Below are positions 1 through 7,467 of a stretch of DNA of 28,964 bases, one piece after another. The stretch's first letter is position 1. Each line of letters begins with the position of its first letter. Origin of the DNA: Ruminococcus sp. Lineage in GTDB: Bacteria; Bacillota; Clostridia; Oscillospirales; Ruminococcaceae. The stretch lies in assembly GCA_017544125.1 (NCBI GenBank), contig JAFYET010000318.1:1-28964 (forward strand), given 5' to 3'. The notes below the pieces were generated by a model that did no database searches, was not told where the DNA came from, and saw nothing but the letters and a program-made list of their open reading frames with translations. The position numbers were made by a program, and so were the translations under genes.

Positions 1-616
1 CCGCAGAAGAAGATACTGCAATTATAGTCAGGCATTGCACAGATATGATAATCTGCTGAACAGAGATTTTCATGCTGACAGACCTAATCAAAAGTGGGTA
101 ACAGACATATCATACATAAAGACCTTGCAAGGATTTCTGTATCTTTCGGTTATACGTGACCTTTATGACCGCAGCATAGTCGCATACAAAACATCAACTG
201 TTCAGAACATAAATCTTGTTCTCAATACTATCAAAGCAGCCAAGAAAAAGGAAAAGGTCACTGGAGAGTTGCAGCTCCACAGTGACCAAGGGTTTCAATA
301 CACTTCACAACCGTATTTTAACCTAACTAAATCATACAACATTACGCCGTCAATGTCAAGACGTGGGAACCCGTATGATAATGCTTTAGCAGAAAATTTT
401 TTCTCGATCCTAAAAACAGAGTGCATTCACAGGACGAAGATCAAAACATTTGCCGATGCAAGACGGCTCATTGATGATTACATCTACTTTTACAATCACC
501 AGCGCATTCAACTCAAAACAAAACTGACTCCGCTTGAATTGCGAAGCCAGTTCGTAGCTTAATTCTATTTGCCATAGGGGCTTTTTTGTGCCGTACGCAC
601 AATGTGGGGCGGTTCA
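1..616 (+). mobile_element. IS3-family insertion sequence, right-hand portion
   Basis: This is the 3' end of an IS3-family element; its left end lies outside the window. The transposase orfB reading frame ends at 562. It is followed by a short tail ending in GTGGGGCGGTTCA at 604-616. The reverse complement starts TGAACCGCCCC, which matches the TG...CA terminal inverted repeats typical of the family. The right boundary at 616 is inferred from that repeat. The left repeat and the target duplication cannot be checked here. The element ends 26 bp from the stop codon of the convergent HD-GYP gene, so it landed in that gene's 3' flank without breaking the coding sequence. Confidence 0.65.
2..562 (+). 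CDS. IS3-family transposase OrfB, C-terminal part (5' partial)
   Basis: This is the C-terminal part of a DDE (rve-type) integrase/transposase that cuts and joins the ends of its IS3/IS150-type element. The reading frame is open back to base 2, so the gene starts upstream; the TTG at 35 is not a real start. Visible motifs in order are the lead-in LLNRDFHADRPNQKWVTD with the first catalytic Asp in WVTDISY, the second Asp in LHSDQGFQY, and the catalytic Glu in NPYDNALAENFFSILKTE. The C-terminus has the usual YNHQRIQ and LTPLELR. All three DDE residues are present in the visible part. In complete elements OrfB is normally made as an OrfAB fusion by -1 frameshifting; orfA is not in this window. 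There is no sign of decay here. Confidence 0.92.
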   Translation, partial: RRRRYCNYSQALHRYDNLLNRDFHADRPNQKWVTDISYIKTLQGFLYLSVIRDLYDRSIVAYKTSTVQNINLVLNTIKAAKKKEKVTGELQLHSDQGFQYTSQPYFNLTKSYNITPSMSRRGNPYDNALAENFFSILKTECIHRTKIKTFADARRLIDDYIYFYNHQRIQLKTKLTPLELRSQFVA

Positions 617-642
617 ACAGCCCCGAAGCAGCTTTTGCGGCT

Positions 643-3600
643 TTATTCTTTATTAACCCTGATATTTGTTATGGCGCACTGGTCGCCTGTAATGGCTGCG
701 TAGACGGTGCTGTTTATGCCCGTGAGCTTTGCGGTGGTTTTGAGTATTATACCTGCGTTTTCGGTGGCGACGGTGATATTGCCGCCCTCTCTTGTTATAG
801 TCATGGTGCAGTCAAAGCCCTGCTTGTTGAGCTTTTTCCACTCCTCCCAGCCGCCGAAGCTGTCATCCTTGCTCACCGATACATCGCATGAGCAGGCAGC
901 ATCGCACTCCCAGCACTCGCCGTCAAGCCTCATCAGCGCCAGGTCACGGTAATTCTTGCCGCCCACTATGCCGTCATCTGAGGTGAAGATGTTTATAAAC
1001 GGGCAGTGCCATACGAGCCTTGCGGTAGGCAGGCTCTTTGTGTGGAAGCTGATGTGCGCAACGCCCTCTTCCAAAGCCACGCTCTTCGATGCGGCGGTGC
1101 GGTAGCCGTCTATCTGAACATTCGGCATATCGCCCTCGGGCTCGTCAATGTAGCTGATCTCCTCGGCTATCCTCGGGATATAATCATCAGCCACGGGCTT
1201 TGCCGCCTTTTCTATACGCACATTGGTTATGCTGCACTGCTCGCCTGTGATGCCTATATATGCAAAGCGTGAGCTGTCGGGAAGCGCTATTATGACCTCC
1301 TGCTGCTTGCCGCCGCCTATGAGCCTTATGAGCGCATGGTCTTTTTTCTTTACGGCTTCTATCAGGTATTCGTTTTTCTTTTTGAGCAAGTCGCCTTTAT
1401 ATGCCGAAGTCTTGCTCTGCGTCTTTCGCACATTGGGGAAAGAGCTTTTGCCCTCACGGAAGAACTCGCCGTATTCGTAGTAGTTTAAGTCCTTTATCTC
1501 GTCATCTGTGGTATGCACCTGCCCGTCAAGCGAATCAAACAGTATCACCGAGGGGGCGGCATTGCCCTTGCCGTTTATCTCGAGCCTTACAGTTGTTAAT
1601 GTGTCGCTTAAGGGTATGCCCAGAGAAACGGCGCTTCTGTGCTCGTCTACTACAAGCTCGTTCCTGCCCGATAGCTCGGTCATGTCGTCACGCTCTTTCA
1701 TCTCATACTCTGTGTCCAGGTCTATAAGGTGGAGCATCAGCCTTGCATAGTCGGGGTCAAACTGCGTGCCCATGCCCTTGACAAACTCCTCACGCACCTT
1801 TTGCTGTGGTATGGGGTCACGGTAGCTGCGCTTTGAGGTCATGGCATCGTAGGCATCTGCTACCGAGATTATTCGGGCGATATCAGGTATTTCCTCGCCC
1901 TTGAGCCCGTTGGGGTAGCCCCGCCCGTCAAACCTTTCATGGTGGAACCTTGCGCCTAAGCTCAGGAACGGGAACTCGGTTATGCCCTGCAAGATATGTG
2001 CGCCCACATCGGGGTGCTGCTTGATTATCTCAAACTCCTTATCCGTCAGCCGTGAATCCTTATTTATTATATTGCCGGGAATACCTATCTTGCCCACATC
2101 GTGCAGAAGCGCAACATAGTATATCTCGTTGCATTCATCGTCATTTTTGCCGCTCATCTCAGCGAGCTTTTTAGAATACTCCGCTACCCTCGAGGAATGC
2201 CCGTGGGTGTAGGGGTCCTTGGCATCTATGGCGTTTACAAGCGCCGTAGCCGTCTGCTCGAAGAAGAGGCGATGCTTTTTATGCTGGCGCTCACGCTCAA
2301 TGTATACCGAGGTCTTTTTGTTGAGGTAATGCTTTGCTATAAGCACCATAATAAGTATCACCAGCACGCCGCACAGCGCATAGAACCACCAGTACTCGTA
2401 GAAGGTGCGCTTTTTGGTTATGCGCAGGGTGACTGTCTGGGTCGCCTTATGTGTAACACCGTCAATAAGCGAAAGCCTCAGCTCATACTCGCCGCCGCCG
2501 AGGTTTGTGTAACGCACGGGCGTCATATCTGATTTGTTGAGGGTGACGGGCTTTTCATCGGCACCGTCAAGGTAATACTGTATCAGCGGGTCGTGCATAG
2601 TATAGGTCAGCGCATAGCTGTATATAGTGATGTTCCTTGCGGAGGAGGGGAGGGTGAAGTTGCCGTCTTCATCGGGGTAATATCTGTTCTCGCCGTCGTC
2701 TATGTAGGGTACGCTGAATTTTATATCCTGCGTCGGCGAGAAGTATGAGTCGATATTTACAACGCTCACACCGCTGCGGCAGGCGATATACAGGTCGCCG
2801 TTATCATCAAGGAAGCTGTATGAGCCCTCTGTGGGCAGGCTCGGCAGACCGTCGGCAACGCCGTAGAAGTGGTATTCAAATTCATCGTTATTGAGCATAT
2901 CATCAACGCCTGCAACATATATGCCGTTTGATGATAGCACCCACGCCTTGCCGTTTTTATCAAAGAAGATATCGTAGTTATCCTTATATGGGAAGCCTGC
3001 AATATGCCTGATAACGCCGTCTTTTATATACTCTATCGAGTTTGAGGTTATGACCCATATGATGTCACGGTCTTCGTCATACTTCATTCGGGTGATAACA
3101 TCGCTGGTCAGCCCGTCTTCACGGGTCAGGTGGGTGAGTATGCCCGATTTTTCCATGTAAATGCCGTCACCGTCTGTGCCGAGGTAGTATATGCCCTGCT
3201 TATCGGCGACCGCTGTCTGTATGATAGTGTTTTGCAGCCCTGTTGTTGCAGTTATCCTGCGCTCGAGCTTGCCGTCACGGAACACCACAAGCCCGCCGTC
3301 AGTTCCTGCAAGCACCGCACCGTCGGGCGCTGTGGTGACGCAGTTTATCACATTGCTGGGCATACCGTTTTCTTCGATATAGTTTATCTTCTTATTATCT
3401 TTGGAGTAGTACCACAGCCCGCTGTCATAGCTTGATGTGGCTATCCACACACCGCCGTCATCATCTTCGGTCATACAGCTTACAATGAAGCCGCTGACAT
3501 CGCCTATTATATCTGATGTGGCGTAGGTGTAGTCTTTCTTGAAAGCATCAATGCCGTTGTCGCCGCCTGCAAAGATGACATCATCATACAGGCATACAGT

Positions 3601-4731
3601 ATTTATAGCAGATGATTTGAACGTATAGTGCGCATTGGCAAAAATGTCATAGAACCTGTTGGCGACTATTTTCATAACGCCCTGCTTTGACGAGGTGAAC
3701 CAGAGGTTGCCCTCCCAGTCCTCGGTCATATCGTTTATGCCGCTGTACAGGGGTATCTGGCCCAGCAGCACGAGGTCATCTTTTTCGTTTATATAGAATA
3801 TCATGCCGTTTATGATTATCCATACCCTGCCGGCGGCGCATTTGACCGAGATTATGGGGTCAGACGAGAGCATGAGCGAGCCCGAGGCTTCGATCTGCCC
3901 CATTGCAAGCCCCTCATCATATGTTACGAAGAATGGCTGAAGCTCCTTGAACCCGTCATCAAAGCTGCCCCTGTATACAGCACCGCTGCCCGAGCCGAGC
4001 CACACCTCGCCCGTCTTGTCAACAGAGGGGCATACTGCCGTAACAGCCCCAGCATCGGTCGAGTCAGCCTCATAGAAATCAGTCACCTTGCTGTCTTTTA
4101 TACGGAAGAGCGCACCCTCGTTGGTGCAGCCGTATATATCGCCGTTATCGGCATTTGCGAGCTGTAATATATAGTTGTATTCAAGCCTTTCGTCCTTAAG
4201 GGGGCGCAGGTTCAGGTCACTGTCTGCAATATATATGCCACGCTTTGTGCCGATGAAGATGTTGCCGCTCTTATCCTGTGCAAAGGCGCTGACGGATAAT
4301 GAACCGAGCCCGTCACCGGTGGTGAGGTGGTTTATCTGCCCGCCCAGCAGGCACACCACGCCGTTATCGTTAGTGCCTACCCACAAACGGTGGTTACTGT
4401 CTTCAAACAGCGTATTCACGCCCGTTATGTCGTCCGAGCGCTCCTCCCTCTCAAAGGAAGTGCCGTCATATTTGATCAGACCGCTGTTGCTGCCTATCCA
4501 AATGAACCCGTCAGATGACGAGAGCACGGCATTCGCATCGGAGGTGGGCAGACCGTTGTCGGCGTTATATAGCTTTGCGGTATAGCCTATGCCCGGTGCC
4601 TGCCCCGTGACCGCCATGCTGCCGCTGACGGGAGCGCCCTGCTCATCTGCAAATGTAGAAAACGCAAAGCAGAGCATATAAACGCAGCAGACTGCAAGCA
4701 TGAGCAGCCTTTTGTTGATGGTGATTTTCAT
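643..4731 (-). CDS. Membrane HD-GYP c-di-GMP phosphodiesterase with periplasmic beta-propeller sensor
   Basis: Predicted to hydrolyse c-di-GMP in the cytoplasm in response to an extracellular signal. The start is placed at the ATG at 4731 because it gives a clean signal peptide (MKITINKRLLMLAVCCVYM...FA); an in-frame ATG at 4794 lies inside a hairpin and lacks an RBS. The product is about 1362 aa. From about residue 40 to 690 there are repeated two-component-regulator propeller motifs (GLPTSDANAV, DGFIWIGSNSG, GNLWFTSS, GIYYLGTDGDG). A Y_Y_Y-type domain follows at about 697-763 and a transmembrane helix at about 780-803. The HD-GYP domain at about 830-1000 has an intact HDVGKIGIP and HHERFDGRGYP. 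A C-terminal extension of about 350 residues carries two related ends, ITGEQCSITNVRI and ITGDQCAITNIRV, whose function I do not know. The propeller plus Y_Y_Y plus one helix layout recalls hybrid two-component sensors, here with HD-GYP as output instead of a kinase. It is transcribed alone behind an attenuator-like leader. Confidence 0.9.
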   Translation of the reverse strand: MKITINKRLLMLAVCCVYMLCFAFSTFADEQGAPVSGSMAVTGQAPGIGYTAKLYNADNGLPTSDANAVLSSSDGFIWIGSNSGLIKYDGTSFEREERSDDITGVNTLFEDSNHRLWVGTNDNGVVCLLGGQINHLTTGDGLGSLSVSAFAQDKSGNIFIGTKRGIYIADSDLNLRPLKDERLEYNYILQLANADNGDIYGCTNEGALFRIKDSKVTDFYEADSTDAGAVTAVCPSVDKTGEVWLGSGSGAVYRGSFDDGFKELQPFFVTYDEGLAMGQIEASGSLMLSSDPIISVKCAAGRVWIIINGMIFYINEKDDLVLLGQIPLYSGINDMTEDWEGNLWFTSSKQGVMKIVANRFYDIFANAHYTFKSSAINTVCLYDDVIFAGGDNGIDAFKKDYTYATSDIIGDVSGFIVSCMTEDDDGGVWIATSSYDSGLWYYSKDNKKINYIEENGMPSNVINCVTTAPDGAVLAGTDGGLVVFRDGKLERRITATTGLQNTIIQTAVADKQGIYYLGTDGDGIYMEKSGILTHLTREDGLTSDVITRMKYDEDRDIIWVITSNSIEYIKDGVIRHIAGFPYKDNYDIFFDKNGKAWVLSSNGIYVAGVDDMLNNDEFEYHFYGVADGLPSLPTEGSYSFLDDNGDLYIACRSGVSVVNIDSYFSPTQDIKFSVPYIDDGENRYYPDEDGNFTLPSSARNITIYSYALTYTMHDPLIQYYLDGADEKPVTLNKSDMTPVRYTNLGGGEYELRLSLIDGVTHKATQTVTLRITKKRTFYEYWWFYALCGVLVILIMVLIAKHYLNKKTSVYIERERQHKKHRLFFEQTATALVNAIDAKDPYTHGHSSRVAEYSKKLAEMSGKNDDECNEIYYVALLHDVGKIGIPGNIINKDSRLTDKEFEIIKQHPDVGAHILQGITEFPFLSLGARFHHERFDGRGYPNGLKGEEIPDIARIISVADAYDAMTSKRSYRDPIPQQKVREEFVKGMGTQFDPDYARLMLHLIDLDTEYEMKERDDMTELSGRNELVVDEHRSAVSLGIPLSDTLTTVRLEINGKGNAAPSVILFDSLDGQVHTTDDEIKDLNYYEYGEFFREGKSSFPNVRKTQSKTSAYKGDLLKKKNEYLIEAVKKKDHALIRLIGGGKQQEVIIALPDSSRFAYIGITGEQCSITNVRIEKAAKPVADDYIPRIAEEISYIDEPEGDMPNVQIDGYRTAASKSVALEEGVAHISFHTKSLPTARLVWHCPFINIFTSDDGIVGGKNYRDLALMRLDGECWECDAACSCDVSVSKDDSFGGWEEWKKLNKQGFDCTMTITREGGNITVATENAGIILKTTAKLTGINSTVYAAITGDQCAITNIRVNKE

Positions 4732-4761
4732 ATAAGTCTTCTTTCTTTGTGTATAATAAAA

Positions 4762-4831
4762 GCCCCACGGGGTATGTTTTCCCCCGTGAGGCATGATAGT
4801 TTTGGTTTATGAGTAAAGCCATGCCTTACTC
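4762..4831 (-). promoter_or_regulatory. Attenuator-like leader with competing terminator and antiterminator hairpins
   Basis: On the minus-strand transcript, hairpin 1 (4831 to 4811) has a 9-bp stem, GAGUAAGGC with GCUUUACUC, around an AUG loop. Hairpin 2 (4792 to 4762) pairs GCCUCACGGGG with CCCCGUGGGGC over 11 bp with one G-U pair. It is followed by UUUUAUUA, so it looks like an intrinsic terminator inside the leader. The segment AGGCAUG (4826 to 4820) in hairpin 1 is complementary to CAUGCCU (4795 to 4789), which contains the 5' arm of the terminator. Pairing the two would break both hairpins. This is the logic of a riboswitch or attenuator, but it matches no riboswitch class I recognise, and it lacks the conserved c-di-GMP-I core. 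Confidence 0.5.
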
Positions 4832-4835
4832 TGCA

Positions 4836-4865
4836 AGTGTAGCATACACAGCCAAATTCTGTCAA
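4836..4865 (-). promoter_or_regulatory. SigA-type promoter for the propeller HD-GYP gene
   Basis: On the minus strand the -35 is TTGACA (4865-4860) and the -10 is TACACT (4841-4836), with an 18-bp spacer. The predicted start near 4829 puts the 5' end of the RNA at the first hairpin of the leader, giving a leader of about 100 nt. Confidence 0.55.
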
Positions 4866-4907
4866 CGGTATAAAATAAAATGATTGTAAACCTTTAATGA
4901 ATGTAAC

Positions 4908-7193
4908 TTATTCATCTATCATGATAGCCTGCGTCCAGTATTCGCAGTTGTATATGTCTGTGAGCTTATACATGAGCCTGAGCCTGCCGCTGCCCACATC
5001 TGTGTTTCTTATCTGCATATTGTCTGAAACGGTTATCTGCGAGCCCAGCTTATGCTCTGCCTGAAACTCCCCGTCATAGGTATAGCAGCTGCATATAAAG
5101 TCAAGGGTATCGCCGTTTTTAAGCTCGGTCATGCTCTTGGCGACCGTCAGCGTTTCGTCCTTATAGTCATACTCAGCGCCTGCGATATAGCCGTCGGGGG
5201 TGTCGTTGTCAAACACTATATAGAGCTTTACCTTTTCGCCGTTGAGCAGAGCGGGAACATAGCCGGTTATCGAGTATTCGTCGCCGTTTTCATATGTGTC
5301 GGTGTGGTAGTATGCAACAGGCTGACCGTTTATCGAGAGCCAGCTGCGGTCGGTATCTGCCACCAGCTTGCTGCCGTCAAAGGAGTAGACGTTGTCAAGC
5401 CCCAGATCGACAAAGCACTCGCCGTTATCGTAGAACATATTAAGGTCGATAAGGTGAACGAGCTTCCACTGGTCATCGGTAAGCTCTAAGGTGTATCTGC
5501 CGTTTTCCTCCTGCCATGTGAGCTTGCTCGCATCAAGGTAATTGTCGGCAAGATACTGCGCTTCCTCCTCCTCGGAGAGGGCAGAGTCTTTCATAAATGC
5601 AGTATTGCTCTCATCGAGCCCCTCTATATTCCTGCCCGAGCCGCCGAGGAAAGCCCCCAGCAGCTGGCTGATATTTGCAGCATTGCCGCTTGAGCCTGAT
5701 GACAGCCCGCCGAAGAGTGAAGCCGCCGCCGAGCCTGTGCCGCCCGCAGCTATTTGCCCGCCTGTTTCAAGTGAAGCGAACTGTTTTATGCACTTTGAGT
5801 ATTCATCATCAATGCCTATCTCGCTGTAATTGGAGCAGGCGGTGTCAACATAGGATGTGCGCTTGTAGGGGAAGTAGATAGACACGCCGTAGGCATTTGT
5901 CATTGTGCCGCCGGTGCGGTTATACTTTACTGCGCCTTTTACCGCATCGGCGAGCTTTTTGCTCTCGTCTGTGCCCACATTCTCGGCAAGGTTCACAAGG
6001 TCGACCTGGTCTATGCGTGAGCTTGCAGCAAACTCTCTTGTCTTGTACCTTGCATCAGAGACCGTCTGGTATTCCTTGTTGTTTATAAGCCCCGTTACCG
6101 ACTTTGAGAAGCCCGAAAGGTTCTCAGGCACGGTGTTTGCAAACTCTGCCAGGTCGATTATCGAAAGGGTAGTTCTGCTGCCACGGCATTCCTTGTTGCA
6201 GGTGGATATAAAGTCGTCGATGATGTTCTTGCCTATATCCACCGTCGGCATAGAGGTGTTCTCGCCGAGCTTTGTGAGCCAGTTTGTGTAGTACCAGCCG
6301 ATGCCCGGCTCTGTCTCCTCCGAGGCTATGAGGTAGTCGGCATACTGGTCGAGCATGAGCGCCGTTTCTGCTGTTGCCATAAGGCAGGCATCAAAGCCTA
6401 TGAAGTCAAAGGTCATATCAGCGTCTTTAAGCGCCTTGTTTATGCCTGCAAGGCTCATTGAGCCTGACTTTTTGTTCTTTTCATCATAGCCGTAGCCGCT
6501 TACCGAGCCGCCGCCGTGATCCCACAGTATCAGCTCATTGCGGTTGGCGGGGTAGTTCTGCTTGCAGTATTTTATAAACGATGTAAGTGTCTTGGGGTCG
6601 GTCATGGTCTTGTCGCCGTCATCGGATTTAAGTGACACAAGACCGCCGTTTTTCACTTCGTATATCTGGTTTACCTTGTTTGAAATGCCGTTTGTCTTCC
6701 ACTTCGAGCAGCCGCCTGTGTAGACGATGATGCGCACGTTGTCGCCGTATTTCGCCTTTGACATCTCGGCAAGGTCATTTGTTGCCATGCCGTGCTTTGA
6801 TTCAAGGTCGGTGCCGCACATATACACCATAATGGTTACGGTGTCCTGACCGTTGCCCTTTATGACGGTGCGCTTTTGACGTGAGCCTTCTGCCACATCT
6901 CTTTTTACCTCGGTGACGCTGTCTGCCTTATAGCCGTTGGGGTCATCGCCCGCACCGCCGTCACCGCCACCTGTGAACATCTGCACAAAGGCTATTATCG
7001 CCGCAAGTATGCCCGCACCTATGCCGCCGCCGATGGCTGCACGCTTGACTGCGGGGTTGGCAGCCGCCTGATGAGGGGCAGGGCTCAGGCTCTCGCTTTC
7101 GCTGCTTTGAAGCTCTTCGCCCAGCTGAACGCCGCTGCCGCCCTCGGCCTTGAATTTCTCCCTCGCACGGGGTCTTCTGTTATCGTCTGACAT
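4908..7193 (-). CDS. Clostripain-family (C11) cysteine protease, membrane-anchored
   Basis: A peptidase family C11 protein; these are cysteine proteases that commonly cleave after basic residues. The ATG at 7193 is preceded by GGAGGG at good spacing. The 761-aa product has a charged cytoplasmic N-terminus with no classical signal peptide, then a glycine/alanine-rich hydrophobic segment at about residues 54-73 that should anchor it with the C-terminus outside. The C11 core contains the catalytic His226 in LILWDHGGGSVSGYGYDE and the catalytic Cys270 in FIGFDACLMATAETAL. A Ser/Gly-rich linker near residues 475-515 (SLFGGLSSGSSGNAAN) leads to a C-terminal beta-rich region (about 560-761) that I do not recognise. 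The gene stands alone: it is 176 bp upstream of the HD-GYP start and separated from GH3 by a repeat. The substrate is unknown; cell-surface protein processing or peptide nutrition are possible. Confidence 0.88.
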   Translation of the reverse strand: MSDDNRRPRAREKFKAEGGSGVQLGEELQSSESESLSPAPHQAAANPAVKRAAIGGGIGAGILAAIIAFVQMFTGGGDGGAGDDPNGYKADSVTEVKRDVAEGSRQKRTVIKGNGQDTVTIMVYMCGTDLESKHGMATNDLAEMSKAKYGDNVRIIVYTGGCSKWKTNGISNKVNQIYEVKNGGLVSLKSDDGDKTMTDPKTLTSFIKYCKQNYPANRNELILWDHGGGSVSGYGYDEKNKKSGSMSLAGINKALKDADMTFDFIGFDACLMATAETALMLDQYADYLIASEETEPGIGWYYTNWLTKLGENTSMPTVDIGKNIIDDFISTCNKECRGSRTTLSIIDLAEFANTVPENLSGFSKSVTGLINNKEYQTVSDARYKTREFAASSRIDQVDLVNLAENVGTDESKKLADAVKGAVKYNRTGGTMTNAYGVSIYFPYKRTSYVDTACSNYSEIGIDDEYSKCIKQFASLETGGQIAAGGTGSAAASLFGGLSSGSSGNAANISQLLGAFLGGSGRNIEGLDESNTAFMKDSALSEEEEAQYLADNYLDASKLTWQEENGRYTLELTDDQWKLVHLIDLNMFYDNGECFVDLGLDNVYSFDGSKLVADTDRSWLSINGQPVAYYHTDTYENGDEYSITGYVPALLNGEKVKLYIVFDNDTPDGYIAGAEYDYKDETLTVAKSMTELKNGDTLDFICSCYTYDGEFQAEHKLGSQITVSDNMQIRNTDVGSGRLRLMYKLTDIYNCEYWTQAIMIDE

Positions 7194-7266
7194 ATATATC
7201 CCTCCGGAAAGTGTGATTGATTTTTGATTATCTGAGTCATAGCTTTAATATGCTGTGGCTTATTCC

Positions 7267-7420
7267 AATGCACAATGAAGGAATCGTCCTTGCGGGCGAA
7301 GTATGCCCATTCGGGCTATAGCTTACCTAATCACTCTTACAAGCGAAATCTGCCGCCCGAACAAGTCCGAATGGACATTCGTGCGGCAAAGCCGCACACA
7401 TCAATTGTGCATTGTGCATT
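7267..7420. repeat. MITE/REP-like structured intergenic element
   Basis: A 154-bp noncoding stretch bounded by an 11-bp inverted repeat: AATGCACAATG (7267-7277) and CATTGTGCATT (7410-7420). It contains three compact hairpins: GCCC-attc-GGGC (7305-7316), GTCC-gaat-GGAC (7365-7376) and GTGCGGC-aaa-GCCGCAC (7381-7397). The first two have complementary tetraloops and share the inverted 8-mers CCATTCGG and CCGAATGG, so they can also pair with each other. The short tandem repeat ATTGTGC sits at the right end. No plausible gene is seen inside it. It looks like a non-autonomous mobile or REP-type repeat; genomic copy number would decide. Confidence 0.55.
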
Positions 7421-7444
7421 GTTTTAACACCAGTGTATTAAAAC
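7421..7444. repeat. Inverted repeat downstream of the GH3 gene
   Basis: GTTTTAACAC and GTATTAAAAC form a 10-bp stem with one wobble pair around a 4-nt loop, 24 bp beyond the GH3 stop. It may serve as a weak terminator, but no clean T-tract follows the stem on either strand. It directly abuts the repeat element at 7267-7420. Confidence 0.4.
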
Positions 7445-7467
7445 AAGCAAATCTGCTCTTATTCGTC

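Noticed and set aside
4731..4860. Possible c-di-GMP riboswitch before the HD-GYP gene
   Set aside because: The conserved GEMM core (GCAAAGGGCAAACC-like) is absent and the leader is too short; kept as an unclassified attenuator instead.
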